This document shows positions 7,693 through 16,214 of a stretch of DNA of 61,012 bases, one piece after another. The notes beneath the pieces were generated by a model. The model was not told the DNA's origin. It saw only the letters and a program-made list of their open reading frames with translations, and did not search any database. The stretch is from Neobacillus vireti. Its GTDB lineage: Bacteria > Bacillota > Bacilli > Bacillales > Cytobacillaceae. The position numbers were made by a program, and so were the translations under genes. The stretch covers positions 75,872-136,883 of the forward strand of contig NZ_LDNB01000018.1 in assembly GCF_001026695.1 (NCBI RefSeq), given 5' to 3'. The number at the start of each line of letters is the position of its first letter. Position 1 is the first letter of the stretch.

Positions 7693-8871
7693 TTGACCCA
7701 ATTGAAAAATTTCATTTCTATGTTATATAAAATAGGTTTTATTTTGATTGGGTTTTTACCAGTCAAAAAGAAATTAGTTATTTTTGAAAGTTTTCTTGGA
7801 AAGCAGTATAGTGATAATCCCAGGGCAATTTATGAATATTTACGAAAGAACCATCCTGAGTATAAAATGTTTTGGAGTATCGACAAAAACTATAGTCAAA
7901 AATTCAACAAAATGAATATTCCTGTCGTAAACCGCTTTTCAATGAAATGGTTATTTTTATTGCCAAGAGCTGAGTTTTGGGTAACCAACAGCCGGCTGCC
8001 ATTATGGTTCAAAAAACCCAACCATACCACTTATTTACAAACATGGCATGGTACACCGCTAAAAAAATTAGCGTCGGATATGAAGGAAGTTCACATGCCC
8101 GAAACGACAACTGAGAATTACAAAGAAAATTTTTATAAAGAATCACGCAGATGGGACTTTTTAATTTCTCCCAATCCATACTCAACTTCCATATTTCAAA
8201 GAGCATTCAAATATGATAAGGAAATTTTAGAAACAGGCTATCCGCGTAATGACCCTTTAGTGAATAACAATAACATTGCAGCTATAAATAAAATCAAAGA
8301 AAAGCTTGGTATTCCTAAAAATAAAAAGGTAATCTTATACGCTCCAACGTGGAGAGATAATGAATTTTTTGAAAGAGGGAAATATAAGTTTACAATGCAG
8401 CTTAATTTGGAACACCTTCAAATCTCTCTAAGTAATGAGTATGTTCTTTTGCTTAGGTTGCATTACCTTATATCTAATAGGATAGATATAAAAAGGTATC
8501 ATGATTTTGTCTTCGATTTTTCAAATTATGATGATATTAGTGATTTATATTTGGTTAGTGATATCCTATTAACAGATTATTCATCTGTATTTTTTGATTA
8601 TTTGTGCTTAAAACGGCCAATCATCTTTTATACGTATGATATTGATACCTATCGAGATAAAGTAAGAGGCTTTTATTTTGATTATGAGAAGGATGCTCCC
8701 GGTCCCTTAGTAAAAACCACGGAAGAGGTAATAAATGTAATTAAACAAATAAGTGAAAATCAATTTAAGCCTTCAGAAGAAGTCATAAGATTTCATCGTG
8801 AGTTCTGCAGCTTAGAAAATGGAGTTTCTGCTGAAAAGGTTGTAGAAAAGGTTTTTTTAGAAAGGGTTTAA
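7693..8871 (+). CDS. TagF-type CDP-glycerol glycerophosphotransferase, catalytic domain only
   Basis: 392 aa. TTG at 7693 is taken as start because GGAGG lies 9 bases upstream; the earlier in-frame TTG overlaps that site. It transfers glycerol phosphate units from CDP-glycerol to the growing WTA chain. Signatures: LQTWHGTPLKKL at 115-126 (His119), VLLLRLHYLISN (second catalytic His; the HYLIS form is TagF-like), LTDYSSVFFDY and a YDIDTYRD block. B. subtilis TagF is about 746 aa; this protein lacks the N-terminal half. It could be the TagF/TarF-type primase or polymerase of the cluster. tagG starts 2 bases after its stop, so the two are co-translated. Confidence 0.85.
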   Translation: MTQLKNFISMLYKIGFILIGFLPVKKKLVIFESFLGKQYSDNPRAIYEYLRKNHPEYKMFWSIDKNYSQKFNKMNIPVVNRFSMKWLFLLPRAEFWVTNSRLPLWFKKPNHTTYLQTWHGTPLKKLASDMKEVHMPETTTENYKENFYKESRRWDFLISPNPYSTSIFQRAFKYDKEILETGYPRNDPLVNNNNIAAINKIKEKLGIPKNKKVILYAPTWRDNEFFERGKYKFTMQLNLEHLQISLSNEYVLLLRLHYLISNRIDIKRYHDFVFDFSNYDDISDLYLVSDILLTDYSSVFFDYLCLKRPIIFYTYDIDTYRDKVRGFYFDYEKDAPGPLVKTTEEVINVIKQISENQFKPSEEVIRFHREFCSLENGVSAEKVVEKVFLERV

Positions 8872-8873
8872 GA

Positions 8874-9680
8874 ATGAAATCATTTTTTCAAATTATTAAA
8901 GACCATGCTAATCATTTTTATTTAATTATTCGACTATCTCTTTTTGAGTTAAAAAGCAGCAATAACAACAATTATTTGGGAATTTTATGGGTAATATTAA
9001 ATCCATTGATACTAATTAGCATTTACTGGTTTGTGTTTGGAATTGGAATAAGGGGTGGGCAAAATGTGCATGGAGTGGCCTTCCTGCCGTGGCTGTTATC
9101 GGGAATCACGGTTTGGTTTTTTATTTCTCAATCTCTAACTCAGGGTGCCAAATCCATTTATTCAAGAATCCATATTATTTCAAAAATGAACTTCCCAATG
9201 AGCGTAATTCCTTCCTATATCATTACCTCATTGTTTTATCAGCATATAATCCTCATCGTAATTGCGATGGTGTTGTTGGGGTTTTATGGATTCTTCCCTA
9301 CTTTATATATTATACAATTGCCTTACATGATGCTGGCAAACTTTGCTTTATTAATTGGAATTTCCCTAGTTACTTCTACATTGACTACGATAATTCGTGA
9401 TGTGCAAATGGTTGTTCAATCGGTTGTTCGTGCATTATTGTATCTCACGCCGATATTATGGCCGCCAGATAAATTACCTGCATCGATCAACACAGTATTA
9501 AAGGTTAATCCAATTTATTATATTATAGAAGGGTATCGCTCATCTTTGTTAGGTACAAACTGGTACTTTATAGAAAACAAATTCTATACATTATATTTTT
9601 GGATGTTTGTTCTGTCGCTATTATTTATTGGTTCATTTCTTCACATGAAATTTCGAAATCGATTTGTTGATTATCTATAG
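8874..9680 (+). CDS. tagG: Teichoic acid ABC exporter permease TagG
   Basis: 268 aa with six hydrophobic segments typical of ABC-2 polysaccharide exporters. TagG forms the membrane channel that flips undecaprenyl-linked WTA to the outside, powered by TagH. Diagnostic stretches are NYLGILWVILNPL near 37, FLPWLLSGITVWFF, the amphipathic RDVQMVVQSVVRALLYLTPI block and NPIYYIIEGYR near the C terminus. Its ATPase partner is not adjacent but lies about 14 kb downstream (tagH at 23314). It follows the TagF-like gene by 2 bases and ends before a terminator. Confidence 0.92.
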   Translation: MKSFFQIIKDHANHFYLIIRLSLFELKSSNNNNYLGILWVILNPLILISIYWFVFGIGIRGGQNVHGVAFLPWLLSGITVWFFISQSLTQGAKSIYSRIHIISKMNFPMSVIPSYIITSLFYQHIILIVIAMVLLGFYGFFPTLYIIQLPYMMLANFALLIGISLVTSTLTTIIRDVQMVVQSVVRALLYLTPILWPPDKLPASINTVLKVNPIYYIIEGYRSSLLGTNWYFIENKFYTLYFWMFVLSLLFIGSFLHMKFRNRFVDYL

Positions 9681-9722
9681 CATTGGGGAAATACTGCGAT
9701 AAACAAGAATAGAATTTTATCC

Positions 9723-9756
9723 AAACCCTTTCTTGCTAAGGAAGGGTTTTTTGTTT
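9723..9756 (+). terminator. Terminator after tagG
   Basis: Stem AAACCCTTTCTT / AAGGAAGGGTTT (one G-U pair), short loop, then TTTTTGTTTTT. Confidence 0.85.
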
Positions 9757-9814
9757 TTACATTAAATGACACGAAACTTGTAAAATAAACTAGTAATATG
9801 GCGGAATTCCCAGT

Positions 9815-9860
9815 AGTTTGCCAAAAAAATATATGCTATAATATTAAATGTCGAAATTTA
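9815..9860 (+). promoter_or_regulatory. tagD copy 2 promoter
   Basis: An extended -10, ATGCTATAAT (TATAAT 9837-9842), is preceded by AGTTTGCC in the -35 region. A TGTCGAA core (9849-9855) lies just downstream of the -10. The block from AGTTTG to TATAATA parallels the promoter of tagD copy 1. Confidence 0.6.
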
Positions 9861-9922
9861 TTTAGATAACCTAAAAATGGTAGCTTCAATATATATAAAT
9901 TCTAAAACACGGGGGAGATATA

Positions 9923-10315
9923 GTGAAAAAGGTTATTACTTACGGTACGTTTGATTTACTTCATTGGGGGCATATCAATCTATTAAAACGCGCCAAAAAT
10001 TTAGGAGATTATTTAATTGTTGCCATCTCAAATGATGAATTTAATGCATTAAAAGATAAAAAGGCATATCATAGTTATGAAAATAGAAAAATGATTCTTG
10101 AAGCAATACGCTACGTTGATGAAGTAATTCCTGAAAAGAATTGGGAACAGAAAATTGAGGATGTTATAAACCATGATGTAGATGTTTTTGTTATGGGTGA
10201 CGACTGGAAGGGTAAATTTGACTTTTTAAAGGACTATTGTGAAGTAGTGTATCTGCCTCGAACAGTCGGTATTTCCACAACAAAAATAAAAAAAGAATTG
10301 GTGCTTGCAAAATAA
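9923..10315 (+). CDS. tagD: Glycerol-3-phosphate cytidylyltransferase, copy 2
   Basis: 130 aa, full-length TagD producing CDP-glycerol. It carries GTFDLLHWGHINLL with the HxGH motif, RYVDEVIPE and RTVGISTTKIK, as in copy 1. Like copy 1 it starts with GTG behind GGGGGAGA. It is monocistronic: promoter upstream at 9815-9860, hairpin terminator at 10330. Two intact TagD genes within 4 kb, in opposite orientation, frame the TagF/TagG pair and the pseudogenes, which suggests an inverted segmental duplication. Either copy alone should suffice for WTA synthesis; the need for two may reflect the heavy CDP-glycerol demand of five glycerophosphotransferase-family genes. Confidence 0.95.
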   Translation: MKKVITYGTFDLLHWGHINLLKRAKNLGDYLIVAISNDEFNALKDKKAYHSYENRKMILEAIRYVDEVIPEKNWEQKIEDVINHDVDVFVMGDDWKGKFDFLKDYCEVVYLPRTVGISTTKIKKELVLAK

Positions 10316-10329
10316 CATAGTCCGGTGAG

Positions 10330-10356
10330 GGGATTTATTAAATAAATCCCTTTTGT
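10330..10356 (+). terminator. Terminator after tagD copy 2
   Basis: 9-base stem GGGATTTAT / ATAAATCCC followed by TTTTGTTTTG. Confidence 0.75.
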
Positions 10357-10549
10357 TTTGTTTCAAAGAGATAAAAACGACTGATCATGAATGTTTGTTT
10401 GTCTATTGTTAAATAATATTTGTTAAGGATTTGAATACTTTACCGTCTAACAAGTACCCAGTTTTCAAAATGAAAAGGGTGATTTTATTTGCACAAACTT
10501 TTAGGAACAATAACCTTAATAACTACAGACGCTAATGGAGTTGATTTTC

Positions 10550-12658
10550 ATGAATCAAATTAGCGATGATCTTAAAGTTGTACACTTTGAACTTTCTAAT
10601 CGAAAAATAAACATTATCTTCCCAACCACTCCGTTTGTAAATAAGGAGGGTGTTTCTTTTTTTTGTAAGAAAAGAAAGGAAGAGAAGCGTTATTATTTAA
10701 AATGTGATATGAAAGTAATAAAGGATAGTACACTTGTGTCTATTGAGATTGAACAATTTAAAAAATACTTTCAATCGGAAGTAAGATTAGATTTGTATAT
10801 GGAAAATCTGAATGAAGTCGGCGAAAATCCAGTAAGGGTTTATTTTGCTAAGTTCAGCAATAATATAGAACGTTATCAAAAGCCAGTATATTTAAAGAAT
10901 GATTTTTATCTATCATCTTATATCACTAAAAATAATCATGTATCTATCGTAATAAATACTGAAGAGAAAATTAAAAGTGAAATGTTTGAAGGTCATGTAA
11001 AACTCCATAAATTAAAGGTAAAAAAGGTTAATTTAAATGTTTCATTTGATATAGATACAAAAGTTAAAGTAGAAATTAAAGCGATAATACTTAAACATAG
11101 AAAAGGCCCAGAACAAATCAGAATAAAACTAGGCCCTAATCAGATCAAGGAAAATAGGGTGGAAATTAGCCTGGATATGAAGAATGTTGAACTCTTGCAA
11201 TTTTATTGGGATTTCTATGTTGAAGTTATAAGTGAAAAATTAGGGAATGTTCATTTGCGTGTGAAGAATTTTAGCATCTTGAACAAATTTAAGCTACAGT
11301 ATTTCCCGTCTATCTTTACAATAAAAAATAAGAATGATTATATCATCTTACCTTATATTACTCAGTCTGAAGACTTTAGTATTAATTATCGTTTAAAGGG
11401 AAGATATGAAGATAAGAAGTTTAAGATAAATGAAATTATAGCCTTCATTCTATATATTCTATTTGGATTCTTTTTTATAGGGTCTAAGATATGGCTTATT
11501 CATGAAAAATTCTCCGAAACTGCTCAGGATAACTCTTTTAGCTTTTTTAAGTATTGTTATAAAAATCATCCGAATAAAAAAGTGTATTTTGTGATTAAAA
11601 AAGAATCTGAGGACTGTGTACACACTATTCCCTACAAAAAAAGAGTCGCTCATTTTATGAGTGTGAAGCATCTATTTTTAATTTTAGTGTCCAAAAGAAT
11701 TATTTCATCCGAGGCAAAAGGACATGGTTTTGCTTGGAGAGTATCCCAAGGGATGATTAAACCAAGATTAAATCAAAAAAAATATATATTTTTGCAACAT
11801 GGTGTATTAGGGCTTAAAAAGGTTGATGGTACTTTTAATGCAAATGGAAATAATCATGCAGACTTATTTGTCACCTCTTCAGAAATTGAAAAGAACATCG
11901 TACATGATTACTTAGGTTATCCGCTAGAAAACATAATTGTAACAGGCCTTGCAAGGTGGGATGAACTAGAAAGACAACACACCCATGAAAAGACTGAGAT
12001 TTTATGTATGCCTACTTGGCGAAATTGGTTAGAAGAGGTTACCGATGAAGAATTTATTCGTTCTGATTACTTTCAAAAATACCTTGAATTAATTACATCA
12101 ACGGAACTAAGGAATTTTCTTTCTGAACAGGACTTATATTTAAATTTCTATCTACATCCAAAGTTTATACAATATGCTAAGTTATTTAATTCTGTTGATA
12201 ATCGAATAAATATTATTGAGTTTGGAGAACAAACTGTTAATTCCTTAATAAAAAGATCAAGTATGCTGATTACAGATTATTCAAGTGTAGCTTGGGAATA
12301 TTGCTATTTAGATAAACCTGTATTATTTTTCCAATTTGATAAAGGGAAATATGAGTCTCTGCAGGGAAGTTATTTGGATTTGGATAAAGATCTTTTCGGA
12401 AGAAATAGTTTTGATGTAAATACTTTGATTTGCCATCTAAAAGAGTTAGTTGCAGCAGGAATGAAACTTGATAACAGTATAATCAAGCAAAAAAGTAAGT
12501 TTTTTAAATACATTGATCAAAATAATTGTTCACGTATATATCAAGAAATAATTAAGAATGAAGAAAGCACATCACACAAAGAGGAACTTATGTATGCCTT
12601 AAAAAGAAGCCCTATAGTTAGAACAGTATGGAGAAAAGTTAAAGGCATTAGAACATAA
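10550..12658 (+). CDS. CDP-glycerol glycerophosphotransferase family protein with N-terminal beta module
   Basis: 702 aa. ATG at 10550 is preferred because GGAG lies 9 bases upstream; an in-frame ATG at 10535 overlaps that site. About residues 1-290 are beta-rich and unassigned, ending in a QFYWDFYVEV...LRVKNFSI block that recurs in the next two proteins. A hydrophobic stretch follows (IIAFILYILFGFFFIG). The C-terminal half is a Glyphos_transf domain: FLQHGVLGLKKVD (catalytic His), YLHPKFIQYA (second His), LITDYSSVAWEYCYLDKP. It probably adds glycerol phosphate or a related polyol phosphate to a wall polymer. The basic tail (KRSPIVRTVWRKVKG) fits membrane contact. It is first in a run of three related genes. 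Confidence 0.8.
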   Translation: MNQISDDLKVVHFELSNRKINIIFPTTPFVNKEGVSFFCKKRKEEKRYYLKCDMKVIKDSTLVSIEIEQFKKYFQSEVRLDLYMENLNEVGENPVRVYFAKFSNNIERYQKPVYLKNDFYLSSYITKNNHVSIVINTEEKIKSEMFEGHVKLHKLKVKKVNLNVSFDIDTKVKVEIKAIILKHRKGPEQIRIKLGPNQIKENRVEISLDMKNVELLQFYWDFYVEVISEKLGNVHLRVKNFSILNKFKLQYFPSIFTIKNKNDYIILPYITQSEDFSINYRLKGRYEDKKFKINEIIAFILYILFGFFFIGSKIWLIHEKFSETAQDNSFSFFKYCYKNHPNKKVYFVIKKESEDCVHTIPYKKRVAHFMSVKHLFLILVSKRIISSEAKGHGFAWRVSQGMIKPRLNQKKYIFLQHGVLGLKKVDGTFNANGNNHADLFVTSSEIEKNIVHDYLGYPLENIIVTGLARWDELERQHTHEKTEILCMPTWRNWLEEVTDEEFIRSDYFQKYLELITSTELRNFLSEQDLYLNFYLHPKFIQYAKLFNSVDNRINIIEFGEQTVNSLIKRSSMLITDYSSVAWEYCYLDKPVLFFQFDKGKYESLQGSYLDLDKDLFGRNSFDVNTLICHLKELVAAGMKLDNSIIKQKSKFFKYIDQNNCSRIYQEIIKNEESTSHKEELMYALKRSPIVRTVWRKVKGIRT

Positions 12659-12682
12659 ATTTACAACTGGGGGGATAAGTAA

Positions 12683-15600
12683 TTGGAATACTTGGTTCGT
12701 TTTGAGAAAATAGAAGCTAACAAAATTTTTCTTAAAAAAAAATGTGATTTTAAAGTAGAAGAATTGTCATTTATCCTAGGTAAAGAGGAAGTAAAATTAC
12801 CTTTTACTGAAGATGATAATAATGTAGTTGTTCACTTGATACAACGAAATTTTCAAAAACTAGAGAAATATTATTTAAATATTAACGGAAGTAATGTAAA
12901 AGTTGTTAACGAATTTGAAATGGCAATACCATTCGATAAAGATTTCATACTTTCTTTAGCTGCGCTAAAAGAAAATTTAACAATAGAGATAAAATGGATT
13001 TCTCCAATCAATCAAAACAATACAACCATTAAAAAGGTTGATGATAAAAACATTCCATACATGGAAAATGATGAGGAAATAAAACTACATCTTCCAAATG
13101 TTTCAGATGGATATTTTTTGGGGATTCGATTTAAAGGACAAATTATTGAAATCCCAACCCATAAAACAGGAGAATATGTATCTTTATGGAAAAAGGATTT
13201 TGGAAGAAGTATCCTTCCGTTTGGTCAGTTTAGATTATATGTATTTGAACCATTTTTAAATTTGTTTATTATGACGCCTATTAATCTTGAAACGAGTGAA
13301 ATGAATACAAGAATTGAACTTAACATGTTCAGTTATATCCAAAATAACAACCAAAAATCAACCCTTTTCATTAATGGTATTAAAAATACAAAAAGTATAC
13401 GAATTATTAATCATGATAATTTAAGATTGAGTTTTTCATTAGGACATGAAAAATTAGAATCTGACCCAGCCCTCTATTTAGTATCAACTGATTTTAATAA
13501 ATTTCATTTAATTGAAAGCACATATATAGAGGAACTTAATATTTTTAACATAACAATACCCTTAAATGAGTTGAATCATTCTCTTTATAATTTCATTATT
13601 AAGATTAATGAGGATTTTTACTATTTAGTTTATACTAATTATTTTGAGAGCCCTATATCACACGATAATGAAAATAAGGGGTTTTTATTTAATGATCAAA
13701 AACTGAATTTGTATATAGGGGATAAAAATTTATATCAGGTGAAATTTAAAAAAGAGATCAACGGCAATATAGAGGTAGCAAATATTTTTCCGTTGAATAA
13801 CTTTTTAGTGGTCGAAACTAATCGTAGTAACTTACCAGAATACTATGAAATTTATCTAGTAAATGATGAAAATGCAGCCCAACAATTTACATTAAACCAT
13901 TTCTATATGGACGGTAAATTGTGGATCGACACAAAATCAATTCCTACTGTAGATACCATAGGTTGTTGGACCTTTTACTTAAGTGCAAATTTCCAAAGAT
14001 ACATTTTAAAACAATCCATTACTCTAGTTTCGAATAGCATTAGACCAATTGTGGATTGTAATAGCTATATCATTGAAGACCAATCTTATATTAACGGTTT
14101 TTATATCGGTAAAAATGGGTTAGGGTACTGCCAATTATCCGAGAACAAATACCTTACAACGACGAGGAAAGTATCAAAGGATAATATCCTTGTTAAGGAT
14201 TTTCTTTTTGGACAAAACGAAATTAGCTTTTCTTTATCAAATGCGGAATTAGATAATTTAAATACTTTTAATGTAATCCTAATTTCCCGTAAAACAAAAA
14301 AACGTATTATTTTAGGTACAGAAATTAAGGGGAATAGAATTACTTGTCATCTAACAAATACTGAAAACAGCCATCGGATAGAGTCATTTGAAAATGGTCG
14401 ATGGGATATTTTTGGTGAGGTTTTTTCTAAGGGGGATTTTATATACGGAAGAATTGAACATGAGGAAGATTCCCTAAGCAAGAAAAGTTTATATTATTTC
14501 AGTCATAGTAAAGAAGAAGCAATACTTATTTATCAAACAGATAAAAACCAAATGTCTGTTGTGAAGGAAAAAGCCCATAGTGTTTTCAAAGAGAAAAACC
14601 AAGTAGAAACGAAACTAATTGAACTAATAAAACAGAGAAATAGCGGGTACAAATTTATTATTGATTTAACTTCAAAAAATTACTTGAATATAGAAAGTGC
14701 AGCCCTACTTTTAAGAAGTAAAGATAATTATAAGAGAATAGACATTTCAAATATTGCAACATCCAAATCAAAAAAACACCAAACAATTAGTGGAACCTTT
14801 AATATGAACTGGGATGAATTCTTCCCACTCTATTGGGACCTGTTTATAACCGCAACTGATGCAGATAATCAAACTGGATATATAAGGGTAAATGGAGCAT
14901 CAAAAAACGTTATCAACAAAGTAAATGAAGATTATTTCAAACAGGCTATTATGTCGGGGGATAAAAGTAAAATCCTTTATCCGTATGTTACCTTCTCTGA
15001 AGACATTTCCTTTATGATGCGGGAGAGAGAATCGTTTGAAACAATAACTAATAAAATGAAGGAATCCCTTGCATATTATACCTACAGACTATTGAAACCA
15101 CTATATTTTCACAAAAAGAATATATGGCTTGGTTTTGAGAAGTTTTCAAAGACTGCTCAGGATAATGGGTATGCTTTCTTCTCATATGTTGATAAGAATA
15201 AACTGCATGAGGACTTTTATTTCATAATTGATAAGACTTCTCCAGATTATCAACGTATTAAAAAAGAAAGTAATAAAATTGTGCCTTTTATGTCGTTTAA
15301 ATACTTGCTATTAGTATATGCTTCAAAGCTACTTGTTTCATCGGAAACAAAGCGGCATGTGCACAACATCAGGATTCGTTCAGGTAAAGTAGCTGAAACC
15401 ATTAATAGGAAAAAAAGTGTATTTCTTCAGCATGGTGTAACTGGGCTGAAAAGATCTGATGTTTTTAAAAAATCAAAAGGGAGAGGGAATTTTGATATAG
15501 TTGTTGCTACATCAGATGCCGAAAAGGAAATTTTAAAAGAGCATTGGAACTATGAAAGCAAAGAAATAATAGTTACAGGTTTTGCACGTTGGGATTTACT

Positions 15601-16204
15601 TAATGATAAGTCAAACGAAGTGAAAAAGAAAAAAATCTTTGTTATGCCAACATGGAGAACTTGGATGGAGGATATGCCTAAGGAGGAATTTGTTAAGTCG
15701 GATTATTATTCAAGTTATACAGCTCTTTTAACTTCATCAGAGCTAAATCAGCTTTTAGTTGAAAGCAACTTGGAATTGGTCTTTTTCTTGCATCCAAAAT
15801 TCAAGCAATATATCTCAGAATTTAAGGTTGAAAATGAAAACATTAAAATAAAGGAATTTCTAGATATTAAGGTTAACAACGAGATGATGGAATCGTCACT
15901 CATGATTAGTGATTATTCATCTGTAACATGGGATATGTTCTTTCTTAATAAGCCTGTTATTTTCTACCAGTTTGATCATGAAAAATATAATCAATATGAA
16001 GGTAGTTATATTGACATGGATAAAGAATTATTCGGGGATAGGGCAATAAATGTGGATGAAATAATATCTGAACTAAATTATTATGTGAAACATAATTTTG
16101 AAGTGAAAGATGAATATAAACACCTTAGAGAAAAATACTTTAAATATACAGATTATGAGAACTCTAAAAGAATATTTGAGGAAATTAAAAAAAGGATAAA
16201 GTGA
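12683..16204 (+). CDS. Giant glycerophosphotransferase family protein
   Basis: 1173 aa. TTG start with GGGGGGAT 7 bases upstream. About residues 1-770 are a long beta-rich region of several modules; two carry a WD-type motif (NGRWDIFGEVFSKG and FPLYWDLFITATDAD...YIRVNGASKNV), so they look like internal duplications. The last 400 residues are a Glyphos_transf domain with FLQHGVTGLKRSD, FLHPKFKQYI and ISDYSSVTWDMFFLNKP. No signal peptide is present, so it acts in the cytosol or at the inner membrane face. Its size is far above TagF (about 746 aa). The extension may bind polymer or act as a ruler; that is inference. The next gene starts about 10 bases after its stop. Confidence 0.8.
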   Translation: MEYLVRFEKIEANKIFLKKKCDFKVEELSFILGKEEVKLPFTEDDNNVVVHLIQRNFQKLEKYYLNINGSNVKVVNEFEMAIPFDKDFILSLAALKENLTIEIKWISPINQNNTTIKKVDDKNIPYMENDEEIKLHLPNVSDGYFLGIRFKGQIIEIPTHKTGEYVSLWKKDFGRSILPFGQFRLYVFEPFLNLFIMTPINLETSEMNTRIELNMFSYIQNNNQKSTLFINGIKNTKSIRIINHDNLRLSFSLGHEKLESDPALYLVSTDFNKFHLIESTYIEELNIFNITIPLNELNHSLYNFIIKINEDFYYLVYTNYFESPISHDNENKGFLFNDQKLNLYIGDKNLYQVKFKKEINGNIEVANIFPLNNFLVVETNRSNLPEYYEIYLVNDENAAQQFTLNHFYMDGKLWIDTKSIPTVDTIGCWTFYLSANFQRYILKQSITLVSNSIRPIVDCNSYIIEDQSYINGFYIGKNGLGYCQLSENKYLTTTRKVSKDNILVKDFLFGQNEISFSLSNAELDNLNTFNVILISRKTKKRIILGTEIKGNRITCHLTNTENSHRIESFENGRWDIFGEVFSKGDFIYGRIEHEEDSLSKKSLYYFSHSKEEAILIYQTDKNQMSVVKEKAHSVFKEKNQVETKLIELIKQRNSGYKFIIDLTSKNYLNIESAALLLRSKDNYKRIDISNIATSKSKKHQTISGTFNMNWDEFFPLYWDLFITATDADNQTGYIRVNGASKNVINKVNEDYFKQAIMSGDKSKILYPYVTFSEDISFMMRERESFETITNKMKESLAYYTYRLLKPLYFHKKNIWLGFEKFSKTAQDNGYAFFSYVDKNKLHEDFYFIIDKTSPDYQRIKKESNKIVPFMSFKYLLLVYASKLLVSSETKRHVHNIRIRSGKVAETINRKKSVFLQHGVTGLKRSDVFKKSKGRGNFDIVVATSDAEKEILKEHWNYESKEIIVTGFARWDLLNDKSNEVKKKKIFVMPTWRTWMEDMPKEEFVKSDYYSSYTALLTSSELNQLLVESNLELVFFLHPKFKQYISEFKVENENIKIKEFLDIKVNNEMMESSLMISDYSSVTWDMFFLNKPVIFYQFDHEKYNQYEGSYIDMDKELFGDRAINVDEIISELNYYVKHNFEVKDEYKHLREKYFKYTDYENSKRIFEEIKKRIK

Positions 16205-16214
16205 GGTGAGCGAT

